From Skeletonema tropicum (Eukaryota; Bacillariophyta; Thalassiosirophyceae; Thalassiosirales; Thalassiosiraceae): a DNA stretch of 64,000 nucleotides. Below the pieces are notes generated by a model. The model made no database searches. It saw only the letters and a program-made list of their open reading frames with translations, and was not told where the DNA came from. Shown here one piece after another: positions 12,131 through 25,863 of the stretch. The DNA is taken from assembly GCA_037178625.1 (NCBI GenBank), contig CM074132.1, positions 3,906,001 through 3,970,000 on the forward strand, in the 5' to 3' direction. The translations under genes and the position numbers were made by a program. Every line of letters starts with the position of its first letter. Within the stretch, counting starts at the first letter, position 1.

Positions 12131-13120
12131 TCAGCGCATGGGGTGACTGCCGCCTAGATCTATGGGAGGCAGCATGCCAATGTGGAGGAGCAGCCGAACA
12201 CTCCCCCGATGTTCGCATGTGTAGATGCGGTGCAGCACTTGATGCCGGATTAGACTGCCAGGGTTGTGGAGGTGGTGTACTGCTAATCCTTCTTCGTCTT
12301 GTTCGTCTTTGTCTTTCCTACTCATCTGAGACGATGATGCCAGCTTTTGAACAATATGCCGCTCCACATTCCAATAGTATCGACATCTTTCCGCCCTTTC
12401 CTTCATCTTGTCACTGCTGCTGCTCTTGTTATCATTATCATCGTCGTCGCTGCCCTCTTGCGCCACGCCCGTAGCTTGAGCAAGACCAGTTCTCTGAACA
12501 TCACTCGCGCTCTTATTATTAGTATTATTGTTATTGTTATTATTATCATCATCATCCAGCTGCATCACTGCCATGGGAACATTCATTTCAATTTCGGAGA
12601 GTGTCCATGCCCTTTTGACAATGTACATGTACCTTTCAACATTTCTCTTTACATCACTGTCGATATCGATATCGTTATGCAGGTGGGCAATGTGAACAGT
12701 GCCATAGGCGCCACTGCCAACTCGTTTGCCTATTGATAATCGCAGCTGATCAGTGAAACTGAAACTGATCCCGCCAGTGTTAGTTTCATCTGGTGAGCTG
12801 TCTTTTTCTTCATTTTCATTTGAATTTGGCAGCAAAGAAGATTGCAGCTGCCATTGTAGCTGTGATGACAATGACACCGGCCAAACACGGGACACCTCAG
12901 AAGAAGAATGATACAATCGATATCGCCGAGAGTTGATGTTGGAATTGATGGGTGCCGGTGCCGATGTCGATGTCAGCCACCCGGATGATGGTGATGTTGC
13001 CGCTGAGAGGAAAATCACGAGAACGAGACCAATCAAGCGACAACTGAGACTGCTGAGCAGCAGGGACAGGGACAGGGACAGGGCGGGGGCTACCAATACC
13101 AATACCGATACCGACGCCAT
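12131..13120 (-). pseudogene. Truncated kinase copy 3
   Basis: Same 329-codon N-lobe frame. Unit 3 has six CTGTAG copies like unit 2, and the facing shortened SAP start is at 13618. Confidence 0.85.
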
Positions 13121-13919
13121 ACTTATTTAGAAGTGAAAGTAGCGCTGTACTGTAGCTGTAGCTGTAGCTGTAGCTGTAGCTGTAGTAATGTTAATGATGA
13201 TTGATGTGAACGATGTCCGTGCATGTTGGACCGAGCGAGCCGAACGCTGAGTTGTGAGTTGGCAGCTGGCAGCTCGCGGACTAGGAGTAGCTATTTATTT
13301 GAGATGGACATCTTGATTCTTGACACGCTGTGACAATTATAATTGGATTGTTAGTTGGGAAAGCACAAACTCCTAGCGTAGGCCTTTGCAAAACCTCACT
13401 TCTTCTGAATTCAAAATCAGCCAGAATTCACAAGAAACATCATCACCATGGCCAGCCATGGCGGCCCTTTCACACGATCGTCCCAATGAAGGCAAACGAC
13501 GACTAAATAGAAGTAGAAACGCAGCTGAGATCACGTGGTCGTTACTGATAACCATGCCAGCCGTATGCTCTAGTTGTTACCTAAGTATCACGAATGAGTG
13601 AACTGACGCGCTGAAAAATGACGAAACAAAACGATGTAACAAAAGAGGCTCAAGGCATCCAGTAACAACTCAGTAACTGAAACTGCGAATCATATTACAC
13701 CGTCGGCAACGGCTGTCAAACGAAATAATCCGTACAAGAATCCGTATGCAAAAAAAGCAAGAAGCACTCCTGCTACTACGATGTCCACACCACCAGCAGC
13801 AGCAGCAGCAGCGCAATCTTCCTCTTCTCCTGTCATCACAGCAGCGGTGACAGTGTCGGCTACAAAGAAGCAAGTTATTGCACCAAACAAGAAGCCTCCA
13901 TCATCAATCCCACCAGTAG

Positions 13920-14909
13920 TCAGCGCATGGGGTGACTGCCGCCTAGATCTATGGGAGGCAGCATGCCAATGTGGAGGAGCAGCCGAACACTCCCCCGATG
14001 TTCGCATGTGTAGATGCGGTGCAGCACTTGATGCCGGATTAGACTGCCAGGGTTGTGGAGGTGGTGTACTGCTAATCCTTCTTCGTCTTGTTCGTCTTTG
14101 TCTTTCCTACTCATCTGAGACGATGATGCCAGCTTTTGAACAATATGCCGCTCCACATTCCAATAGTATCGACATCTTTCCGCCCTTTCCTTCATCTTGT
14201 CACTGCTGCTGCTCTTGTTATCATTATCATCGTCGTCGCTGCCCTCTTGCGCCACGCCCGTAGCTTGAGCAAGACCAGTTCTCTGAACATCACTCGCGCT
14301 CTTATTATTAGTATTATTGTTATTGTTATTATTATCATCATCATCCAGCTGCATCACTGCCATGGGAACATTCATTTCAATTTCGGAGAGTGTCCATGCC
14401 CTTTTGACAATGTACATGTACCTTTCAACATTTCTCTTTACATCACTGTCGATATCGATATCGTTATGCAGGTGGGCAATGTGAACAGTGCCATAGGCGC
14501 CACTGCCAACTCGTTTGCCTATTGATAATCGCAGCTGATCAGTGAAACTGAAACTGATCCCGCCAGTGTTAGTTTCATCTGGTGAGCTGTCTTTTTCTTC
14601 ATTTTCATTTGAATTTGGCAGCAAAGAAGATTGCAGCTGCCATTGTAGCTGTGATGACAATGACACCGGCCAAACACGGGACACCTCAGAAGAAGAATGA
14701 TACAATCGATATCGCCGAGAGTTGATGTTGGAATTGATGGGTGCCGGTGCCGATGTCGATGTCAGCCACCCGGATGATGGTGATGTTGCCGCTGAGAGGA
14801 AAATCACGAGAACGAGACCAATCAAGCGACAACTGAGACTGCTGAGCAGCAGGGACAGGGACAGGGACAGGGCGGGGGCTACCAATACCAATACCGATAC
14901 CGACGCCAT
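13920..14909 (-). pseudogene. Truncated kinase copy 4
   Basis: Same 329-codon frame. Unit 4 has four CTGTAG copies. Its SAP remnant (start 15395) carries one extra CAG in the Ala tract near 15570, the only such change seen. Confidence 0.85.
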
Positions 14910-15699
14910 ACTTATTTAGAAGTGAAAGTAGCGCTGTACTGTAGCTGTAGCTGTAGCTGTAGTAATGTTAATGATGATTGATGTGAACGATGTCCGTGCA
15001 TGTTGGACCGAGCGAGCCGAACGCTGAGTTGTGAGTTGGCAGCTGGCAGCTCGCGGACTAGGAGTAGCTATTTATTTGAGATGGACATCTTGATTCTTGA
15101 CACGCTGTGACAATTATAATTGGATTGTTAGTTGGGAAAGCACAAACTCCTAGCGTAGGCCTTTGCAAAACCTCACTTCTTCTGAATTCAAAATCAGCCA
15201 GAATTCACAAGAAACATCATCACCATGGCCAGCCATGGCGGCCCTTTCACACGATCGTCCCAATGAAGGCAAACGACGACTAAATAGAAGTAGAAACGCA
15301 GCTGAGATCACGTGGTCGTTACTGATAACCATGCCAGCCGTATGCTCTAGTTGTTACCTAAGTATCACGAATGAGTGAACTGACGCGCTGAAAAATGACG
15401 AAACAAAACGATGTAACAAAAGAGGCTCAAGGCATCCAGTAACAACTCAGTAACTGAAACTGCGAATCATATTACACCGTCGGCAACGGCTGTCAAACGA
15501 AATAATCCGTACAAGAATCCGTATGCAAAAAAAGCAAGAAGCACTCCTGCTACTACGATGTCCACACCACCAGCAGCAGCAGCAGCAGCAGCGCAATCTT
15601 CCTCTTCTCCTGTCATCACAGCAGCGGTGACAGTGTCGGCTACAAAGAAGCAAGTTATTGCACCAAACAAGAAGCCTCCATCATCAATCCCACCAGTAG

Positions 15700-16689
15700 T
15701 CAGCGCATGGGGTGACTGCCGCCTAGATCTATGGGAGGCAGCATGCCAATGTGGAGGAGCAGCCGAACACTCCCCCGATGTTCGCATGTGTAGATGCGGT
15801 GCAGCACTTGATGCCGGATTAGACTGCCAGGGTTGTGGAGGTGGTGTACTGCTAATCCTTCTTCGTCTTGTTCGTCTTTGTCTTTCCTACTCATCTGAGA
15901 CGATGATGCCAGCTTTTGAACAATATGCCGCTCCACATTCCAATAGTATCGACATCTTTCCGCCCTTTCCTTCATCTTGTCACTGCTGCTGCTCTTGTTA
16001 TCATTATCATCGTCGTCGCTGCCCTCTTGCGCCACGCCCGTAGCTTGAGCAAGACCAGTTCTCTGAACATCACTCGCGCTCTTATTATTAGTATTATTGT
16101 TATTGTTATTATTATCATCATCATCCAGCTGCATCACTGCCATGGGAACATTCATTTCAATTTCGGAGAGTGTCCATGCCCTTTTGACAATGTACATGTA
16201 CCTTTCAACATTTCTCTTTACATCACTGTCGATATCGATATCGTTATGCAGGTGGGCAATGTGAACAGTGCCATAGGCGCCACTGCCAACTCGTTTGCCT
16301 ATTGATAATCGCAGCTGATCAGTGAAACTGAAACTGATCCCGCCAGTGTTAGTTTCATCTGGTGAGCTGTCTTTTTCTTCATTTTCATTTGAATTTGGCA
16401 GCAAAGAAGATTGCAGCTGCCATTGTAGCTGTGATGACAATGACACCGGCCAAACACGGGACACCTCAGAAGAAGAATGATACAATCGATATCGCCGAGA
16501 GTTGATGTTGGAATTGATGGGTGCCGGTGCCGATGTCGATGTCAGCCACCCGGATGATGGTGATGTTGCCGCTGAGAGGAAAATCACGAGAACGAGACCA
16601 ATCAAGCGACAACTGAGACTGCTGAGCAGCAGGGACAGGGACAGGGACAGGGCGGGGGCTACCAATACCAATACCGATACCGACGCCAT
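15700..16689 (-). pseudogene. Truncated kinase copy 5
   Basis: Same 329-codon frame. Four CTGTAG copies; facing shortened SAP start at 17175. Confidence 0.85.
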
Positions 16690-17476
16690 ACTTATTTAGA
16701 AGTGAAAGTAGCGCTGTACTGTAGCTGTAGCTGTAGCTGTAGTAATGTTAATGATGATTGATGTGAACGATGTCCGTGCATGTTGGACCGAGCGAGCCGA
16801 ACGCTGAGTTGTGAGTTGGCAGCTGGCAGCTCGCGGACTAGGAGTAGCTATTTATTTGAGATGGACATCTTGATTCTTGACACGCTGTGACAATTATAAT
16901 TGGATTGTTAGTTGGGAAAGCACAAACTCCTAGCGTAGGCCTTTGCAAAACCTCACTTCTTCTGAATTCAAAATCAGCCAGAATTCACAAGAAACATCAT
17001 CACCATGGCCAGCCATGGCGGCCCTTTCACACGATCGTCCCAATGAAGGCAAACGACGACTAAATAGAAGTAGAAACGCAGCTGAGATCACGTGGTCGTT
17101 ACTGATAACCATGCCAGCCGTATGCTCTAGTTGTTACCTAAGTATCACGAATGAGTGAACTGACGCGCTGAAAAATGACGAAACAAAACGATGTAACAAA
17201 AGAGGCTCAAGGCATCCAGTAACAACTCAGTAACTGAAACTGCGAATCATATTACACCGTCGGCAACGGCTGTCAAACGAAATAATCCGTACAAGAATCC
17301 GTATGCAAAAAAAGCAAGAAGCACTCCTGCTACTACGATGTCCACACCACCAGCAGCAGCAGCAGCAGCGCAATCTTCCTCTTCTCCTGTCATCACAGCA
17401 GCGGTGACAGTGTCGGCTACAAAGAAGCAAGTTATTGCACCAAACAAGAAGCCTCCATCATCAATCCCACCAGTAG

Positions 17477-18466
17477 TCAGCGCATGGGGTGACTGCCGCC
17501 TAGATCTATGGGAGGCAGCATGCCAATGTGGAGGAGCAGCCGAACACTCCCCCGATGTTCGCATGTGTAGATGCGGTGCAGCACTTGATGCCGGATTAGA
17601 CTGCCAGGGTTGTGGAGGTGGTGTACTGCTAATCCTTCTTCGTCTTGTTCGTCTTTGTCTTTCCTACTCATCTGAGACGATGATGCCAGCTTTTGAACAA
17701 TATGCCGCTCCACATTCCAATAGTATCGACATCTTTCCGCCCTTTCCTTCATCTTGTCACTGCTGCTGCTCTTGTTATCATTATCATCGTCGTCGCTGCC
17801 CTCTTGCGCCACGCCCGTAGCTTGAGCAAGACCAGTTCTCTGAACATCACTCGCGCTCTTATTATTAGTATTATTGTTATTGTTATTATTATCATCATCA
17901 TCCAGCTGCATCACTGCCATGGGAACATTCATTTCAATTTCGGAGAGTGTCCATGCCCTTTTGACAATGTACATGTACCTTTCAACATTTCTCTTTACAT
18001 CACTGTCGATATCGATATCGTTATGCAGGTGGGCAATGTGAACAGTGCCATAGGCGCCACTGCCAACTCGTTTGCCTATTGATAATCGCAGCTGATCAGT
18101 GAAACTGAAACTGATCCCGCCAGTGTTAGTTTCATCTGGTGAGCTGTCTTTTTCTTCATTTTCATTTGAATTTGGCAGCAAAGAAGATTGCAGCTGCCAT
18201 TGTAGCTGTGATGACAATGACACCGGCCAAACACGGGACACCTCAGAAGAAGAATGATACAATCGATATCGCCGAGAGTTGATGTTGGAATTGATGGGTG
18301 CCGGTGCCGATGTCGATGTCAGCCACCCGGATGATGGTGATGTTGCCGCTGAGAGGAAAATCACGAGAACGAGACCAATCAAGCGACAACTGAGACTGCT
18401 GAGCAGCAGGGACAGGGACAGGGACAGGGCGGGGGCTACCAATACCAATACCGATACCGACGCCAT
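17477..18466 (-). pseudogene. Truncated kinase copy 6
   Basis: Same 329-codon frame. Five CTGTAG copies; facing shortened SAP start at 18958. Confidence 0.85.
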
Positions 18467-19259
18467 ACTTATTTAGAAGTGAAAGTAGCGCTGTACTGTA
18501 GCTGTAGCTGTAGCTGTAGCTGTAGTAATGTTAATGATGATTGATGTGAACGATGTCCGTGCATGTTGGACCGAGCGAGCCGAACGCTGAGTTGTGAGTT
18601 GGCAGCTGGCAGCTCGCGGACTAGGAGTAGCTATTTATTTGAGATGGACATCTTGATTCTTGACACGCTGTGACAATTATAATTGGATTGTTAGTTGGGA
18701 AAGCACAAACTCCTAGCGTAGGCCTTTGCAAAACCTCACTTCTTCTGAATTCAAAATCAGCCAGAATTCACAAGAAACATCATCACCATGGCCAGCCATG
18801 GCGGCCCTTTCACACGATCGTCCCAATGAAGGCAAACGACGACTAAATAGAAGTAGAAACGCAGCTGAGATCACGTGGTCGTTACTGATAACCATGCCAG
18901 CCGTATGCTCTAGTTGTTACCTAAGTATCACGAATGAGTGAACTGACGCGCTGAAAAATGACGAAACAAAACGATGTAACAAAAGAGGCTCAAGGCATCC
19001 AGTAACAACTCAGTAACTGAAACTGCGAATCATATTACACCGTCGGCAACGGCTGTCAAACGAAATAATCCGTACAAGAATCCGTATGCAAAAAAAGCAA
19101 GAAGCACTCCTGCTACTACGATGTCCACACCACCAGCAGCAGCAGCAGCAGCGCAATCTTCCTCTTCTCCTGTCATCACAGCAGCGGTGACAGTGTCGGC
19201 TACAAAGAAGCAAGTTATTGCACCAAACAAGAAGCCTCCATCATCAATCCCACCAGTAG

Positions 19260-20249
19260 TCAGCGCATGGGGTGACTGCCGCCTAGATCTATGGGAGGCA
19301 GCATGCCAATGTGGAGGAGCAGCCGAACACTCCCCCGATGTTCGCATGTGTAGATGCGGTGCAGCACTTGATGCCGGATTAGACTGCCAGGGTTGTGGAG
19401 GTGGTGTACTGCTAATCCTTCTTCGTCTTGTTCGTCTTTGTCTTTCCTACTCATCTGAGACGATGATGCCAGCTTTTGAACAATATGCCGCTCCACATTC
19501 CAATAGTATCGACATCTTTCCGCCCTTTCCTTCATCTTGTCACTGCTGCTGCTCTTGTTATCATTATCATCGTCGTCGCTGCCCTCTTGCGCCACGCCCG
19601 TAGCTTGAGCAAGACCAGTTCTCTGAACATCACTCGCGCTCTTATTATTAGTATTATTGTTATTGTTATTATTATCATCATCATCCAGCTGCATCACTGC
19701 CATGGGAACATTCATTTCAATTTCGGAGAGTGTCCATGCCCTTTTGACAATGTACATGTACCTTTCAACATTTCTCTTTACATCACTGTCGATATCGATA
19801 TCGTTATGCAGGTGGGCAATGTGAACAGTGCCATAGGCGCCACTGCCAACTCGTTTGCCTATTGATAATCGCAGCTGATCAGTGAAACTGAAACTGATCC
19901 CGCCAGTGTTAGTTTCATCTGGTGAGCTGTCTTTTTCTTCATTTTCATTTGAATTTGGCAGCAAAGAAGATTGCAGCTGCCATTGTAGCTGTGATGACAA
20001 TGACACCGGCCAAACACGGGACACCTCAGAAGAAGAATGATACAATCGATATCGCCGAGAGTTGATGTTGGAATTGATGGGTGCCGGTGCCGATGTCGAT
20101 GTCAGCCACCCGGATGATGGTGATGTTGCCGCTGAGAGGAAAATCACGAGAACGAGACCAATCAAGCGACAACTGAGACTGCTGAGCAGCAGGGACAGGG
20201 ACAGGGACAGGGCGGGGGCTACCAATACCAATACCGATACCGACGCCAT
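19260..20249 (-). pseudogene. Truncated kinase copy 7
   Basis: Same 329-codon frame. Five CTGTAG copies; facing shortened SAP start at 20741. Confidence 0.85.
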
Positions 20250-21042
20250 ACTTATTTAGAAGTGAAAGTAGCGCTGTACTGTAGCTGTAGCTGTAGCTGT
20301 AGCTGTAGTAATGTTAATGATGATTGATGTGAACGATGTCCGTGCATGTTGGACCGAGCGAGCCGAACGCTGAGTTGTGAGTTGGCAGCTGGCAGCTCGC
20401 GGACTAGGAGTAGCTATTTATTTGAGATGGACATCTTGATTCTTGACACGCTGTGACAATTATAATTGGATTGTTAGTTGGGAAAGCACAAACTCCTAGC
20501 GTAGGCCTTTGCAAAACCTCACTTCTTCTGAATTCAAAATCAGCCAGAATTCACAAGAAACATCATCACCATGGCCAGCCATGGCGGCCCTTTCACACGA
20601 TCGTCCCAATGAAGGCAAACGACGACTAAATAGAAGTAGAAACGCAGCTGAGATCACGTGGTCGTTACTGATAACCATGCCAGCCGTATGCTCTAGTTGT
20701 TACCTAAGTATCACGAATGAGTGAACTGACGCGCTGAAAAATGACGAAACAAAACGATGTAACAAAAGAGGCTCAAGGCATCCAGTAACAACTCAGTAAC
20801 TGAAACTGCGAATCATATTACACCGTCGGCAACGGCTGTCAAACGAAATAATCCGTACAAGAATCCGTATGCAAAAAAAGCAAGAAGCACTCCTGCTACT
20901 ACGATGTCCACACCACCAGCAGCAGCAGCAGCAGCGCAATCTTCCTCTTCTCCTGTCATCACAGCAGCGGTGACAGTGTCGGCTACAAAGAAGCAAGTTA
21001 TTGCACCAAACAAGAAGCCTCCATCATCAATCCCACCAGTAG

Positions 21043-22032
21043 TCAGCGCATGGGGTGACTGCCGCCTAGATCTATGGGAGGCAGCATGCCAATGTGGAGG
21101 AGCAGCCGAACACTCCCCCGATGTTCGCATGTGTAGATGCGGTGCAGCACTTGATGCCGGATTAGACTGCCAGGGTTGTGGAGGTGGTGTACTGCTAATC
21201 CTTCTTCGTCTTGTTCGTCTTTGTCTTTCCTACTCATCTGAGACGATGATGCCAGCTTTTGAACAATATGCCGCTCCACATTCCAATAGTATCGACATCT
21301 TTCCGCCCTTTCCTTCATCTTGTCACTGCTGCTGCTCTTGTTATCATTATCATCGTCGTCGCTGCCCTCTTGCGCCACGCCCGTAGCTTGAGCAAGACCA
21401 GTTCTCTGAACATCACTCGCGCTCTTATTATTAGTATTATTGTTATTGTTATTATTATCATCATCATCCAGCTGCATCACTGCCATGGGAACATTCATTT
21501 CAATTTCGGAGAGTGTCCATGCCCTTTTGACAATGTACATGTACCTTTCAACATTTCTCTTTACATCACTGTCGATATCGATATCGTTATGCAGGTGGGC
21601 AATGTGAACAGTGCCATAGGCGCCACTGCCAACTCGTTTGCCTATTGATAATCGCAGCTGATCAGTGAAACTGAAACTGATCCCGCCAGTGTTAGTTTCA
21701 TCTGGTGAGCTGTCTTTTTCTTCATTTTCATTTGAATTTGGCAGCAAAGAAGATTGCAGCTGCCATTGTAGCTGTGATGACAATGACACCGGCCAAACAC
21801 GGGACACCTCAGAAGAAGAATGATACAATCGATATCGCCGAGAGTTGATGTTGGAATTGATGGGTGCCGGTGCCGATGTCGATGTCAGCCACCCGGATGA
21901 TGGTGATGTTGCCGCTGAGAGGAAAATCACGAGAACGAGACCAATCAAGCGACAACTGAGACTGCTGAGCAGCAGGGACAGGGACAGGGACAGGGCGGGG
22001 GCTACCAATACCAATACCGATACCGACGCCAT
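21043..22032 (-). pseudogene. Truncated kinase copy 8
   Basis: Same 329-codon frame. Five CTGTAG copies; facing shortened SAP start at 22524. Confidence 0.85.
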
Positions 22033-22825
22033 ACTTATTTAGAAGTGAAAGTAGCGCTGTACTGTAGCTGTAGCTGTAGCTGTAGCTGTAGTAATGTTAA
22101 TGATGATTGATGTGAACGATGTCCGTGCATGTTGGACCGAGCGAGCCGAACGCTGAGTTGTGAGTTGGCAGCTGGCAGCTCGCGGACTAGGAGTAGCTAT
22201 TTATTTGAGATGGACATCTTGATTCTTGACACGCTGTGACAATTATAATTGGATTGTTAGTTGGGAAAGCACAAACTCCTAGCGTAGGCCTTTGCAAAAC
22301 CTCACTTCTTCTGAATTCAAAATCAGCCAGAATTCACAAGAAACATCATCACCATGGCCAGCCATGGCGGCCCTTTCACACGATCGTCCCAATGAAGGCA
22401 AACGACGACTAAATAGAAGTAGAAACGCAGCTGAGATCACGTGGTCGTTACTGATAACCATGCCAGCCGTATGCTCTAGTTGTTACCTAAGTATCACGAA
22501 TGAGTGAACTGACGCGCTGAAAAATGACGAAACAAAACGATGTAACAAAAGAGGCTCAAGGCATCCAGTAACAACTCAGTAACTGAAACTGCGAATCATA
22601 TTACACCGTCGGCAACGGCTGTCAAACGAAATAATCCGTACAAGAATCCGTATGCAAAAAAAGCAAGAAGCACTCCTGCTACTACGATGTCCACACCACC
22701 AGCAGCAGCAGCAGCAGCGCAATCTTCCTCTTCTCCTGTCATCACAGCAGCGGTGACAGTGTCGGCTACAAAGAAGCAAGTTATTGCACCAAACAAGAAG
22801 CCTCCATCATCAATCCCACCAGTAG

Positions 22826-23815
22826 TCAGCGCATGGGGTGACTGCCGCCTAGATCTATGGGAGGCAGCATGCCAATGTGGAGGAGCAGCCGAACACTCCC
22901 CCGATGTTCGCATGTGTAGATGCGGTGCAGCACTTGATGCCGGATTAGACTGCCAGGGTTGTGGAGGTGGTGTACTGCTAATCCTTCTTCGTCTTGTTCG
23001 TCTTTGTCTTTCCTACTCATCTGAGACGATGATGCCAGCTTTTGAACAATATGCCGCTCCACATTCCAATAGTATCGACATCTTTCCGCCCTTTCCTTCA
23101 TCTTGTCACTGCTGCTGCTCTTGTTATCATTATCATCGTCGTCGCTGCCCTCTTGCGCCACGCCCGTAGCTTGAGCAAGACCAGTTCTCTGAACATCACT
23201 CGCGCTCTTATTATTAGTATTATTGTTATTGTTATTATTATCATCATCATCCAGCTGCATCACTGCCATGGGAACATTCATTTCAATTTCGGAGAGTGTC
23301 CATGCCCTTTTGACAATGTACATGTACCTTTCAACATTTCTCTTTACATCACTGTCGATATCGATATCGTTATGCAGGTGGGCAATGTGAACAGTGCCAT
23401 AGGCGCCACTGCCAACTCGTTTGCCTATTGATAATCGCAGCTGATCAGTGAAACTGAAACTGATCCCGCCAGTGTTAGTTTCATCTGGTGAGCTGTCTTT
23501 TTCTTCATTTTCATTTGAATTTGGCAGCAAAGAAGATTGCAGCTGCCATTGTAGCTGTGATGACAATGACACCGGCCAAACACGGGACACCTCAGAAGAA
23601 GAATGATACAATCGATATCGCCGAGAGTTGATGTTGGAATTGATGGGTGCCGGTGCCGATGTCGATGTCAGCCACCCGGATGATGGTGATGTTGCCGCTG
23701 AGAGGAAAATCACGAGAACGAGACCAATCAAGCGACAACTGAGACTGCTGAGCAGCAGGGACAGGGACAGGGACAGGGCGGGGGCTACCAATACCAATAC
23801 CGATACCGACGCCAT
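22826..23815 (-). pseudogene. Truncated kinase copy 9
   Basis: Same 329-codon frame. Four CTGTAG copies; facing shortened SAP start at 24301. Confidence 0.85.
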
Positions 23816-24602
23816 ACTTATTTAGAAGTGAAAGTAGCGCTGTACTGTAGCTGTAGCTGTAGCTGTAGTAATGTTAATGATGATTGATGTGAACGATGTC
23901 CGTGCATGTTGGACCGAGCGAGCCGAACGCTGAGTTGTGAGTTGGCAGCTGGCAGCTCGCGGACTAGGAGTAGCTATTTATTTGAGATGGACATCTTGAT
24001 TCTTGACACGCTGTGACAATTATAATTGGATTGTTAGTTGGGAAAGCACAAACTCCTAGCGTAGGCCTTTGCAAAACCTCACTTCTTCTGAATTCAAAAT
24101 CAGCCAGAATTCACAAGAAACATCATCACCATGGCCAGCCATGGCGGCCCTTTCACACGATCGTCCCAATGAAGGCAAACGACGACTAAATAGAAGTAGA
24201 AACGCAGCTGAGATCACGTGGTCGTTACTGATAACCATGCCAGCCGTATGCTCTAGTTGTTACCTAAGTATCACGAATGAGTGAACTGACGCGCTGAAAA
24301 ATGACGAAACAAAACGATGTAACAAAAGAGGCTCAAGGCATCCAGTAACAACTCAGTAACTGAAACTGCGAATCATATTACACCGTCGGCAACGGCTGTC
24401 AAACGAAATAATCCGTACAAGAATCCGTATGCAAAAAAAGCAAGAAGCACTCCTGCTACTACGATGTCCACACCACCAGCAGCAGCAGCAGCAGCGCAAT
24501 CTTCCTCTTCTCCTGTCATCACAGCAGCGGTGACAGTGTCGGCTACAAAGAAGCAAGTTATTGCACCAAACAAGAAGCCTCCATCATCAATCCCACCAGT
24601 AG

Positions 24603-25592
24603 TCAGCGCATGGGGTGACTGCCGCCTAGATCTATGGGAGGCAGCATGCCAATGTGGAGGAGCAGCCGAACACTCCCCCGATGTTCGCATGTGTAGATGC
24701 GGTGCAGCACTTGATGCCGGATTAGACTGCCAGGGTTGTGGAGGTGGTGTACTGCTAATCCTTCTTCGTCTTGTTCGTCTTTGTCTTTCCTACTCATCTG
24801 AGACGATGATGCCAGCTTTTGAACAATATGCCGCTCCACATTCCAATAGTATCGACATCTTTCCGCCCTTTCCTTCATCTTGTCACTGCTGCTGCTCTTG
24901 TTATCATTATCATCGTCGTCGCTGCCCTCTTGCGCCACGCCCGTAGCTTGAGCAAGACCAGTTCTCTGAACATCACTCGCGCTCTTATTATTAGTATTAT
25001 TGTTATTGTTATTATTATCATCATCATCCAGCTGCATCACTGCCATGGGAACATTCATTTCAATTTCGGAGAGTGTCCATGCCCTTTTGACAATGTACAT
25101 GTACCTTTCAACATTTCTCTTTACATCACTGTCGATATCGATATCGTTATGCAGGTGGGCAATGTGAACAGTGCCATAGGCGCCACTGCCAACTCGTTTG
25201 CCTATTGATAATCGCAGCTGATCAGTGAAACTGAAACTGATCCCGCCAGTGTTAGTTTCATCTGGTGAGCTGTCTTTTTCTTCATTTTCATTTGAATTTG
25301 GCAGCAAAGAAGATTGCAGCTGCCATTGTAGCTGTGATGACAATGACACCGGCCAAACACGGGACACCTCAGAAGAAGAATGATACAATCGATATCGCCG
25401 AGAGTTGATGTTGGAATTGATGGGTGCCGGTGCCGATGTCGATGTCAGCCACCCGGATGATGGTGATGTTGCCGCTGAGAGGAAAATCACGAGAACGAGA
25501 CCAATCAAGCGACAACTGAGACTGCTGAGCAGCAGGGACAGGGACAGGGACAGGGCGGGGGCTACCAATACCAATACCGATACCGACGCCAT
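24603..25592 (-). pseudogene. Truncated kinase copy 10, outermost
   Basis: Same 329-codon frame. Its promoter side ends at 25863, inside the divergent region, so this copy has about 270 bp of upstream array DNA and no SAP remnant. Any transcription from here starts in a new sequence context. Confidence 0.85.
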
Positions 25593-25863
25593 ACTTATTT
25601 AGAAGTGAAAGTAGCGCTGTACTGTAGCTGTAGCTGTAGCTGTAGCTGTAGTAATGTTAATGATGATTGATGTGAACGATGTCCGTGCATGTTGGACCGA
25701 GCGAGCCGAACGCTGAGTTGTGAGTTGGCAGCTGGCAGCTCGCGGACTAGGAGTAGCTATTTATTTGAGATGGACATCTTGATTCTTGACACGCTGTGAC
25801 AATTATAATTGGATTGTTAGTTGGGAAAGCACAAACTCCTAGCGTAGGCCTTTGCAAAACCTC

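Larger units (their letters stand above)
8364..25863. repeat. Ten-unit direct tandem array of the kinase first exon, divergent promoter and SAP-gene 5' part
   Basis: Unit starts (at the junction word ATCC): 8364, 10497, 12286, 14075, 15855, 17632, 19415, 21198, 22981, 24758. Unit lengths are 2133, 1789, 1789, 1780, 1777, 1783, 1783, 1783, 1777 and a partial last unit of 1106 bp ending at 25863. By eye the units are identical except for a CTGTAG repeat count, one extra CAG in unit 4, and a 356-bp segment (9704-10059 in unit 1) absent from every complete later unit. Lengths obey 1753 + 6n (+3 in unit 4). Each unit carries a kinase exon-1 copy on the minus strand, the divergent promoter region and, up to unit 9, SAP-gene sequence plus a junction segment. 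Only unit 1 connects to the downstream kinase exons. This is 27% of the window. Confidence 0.97.
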
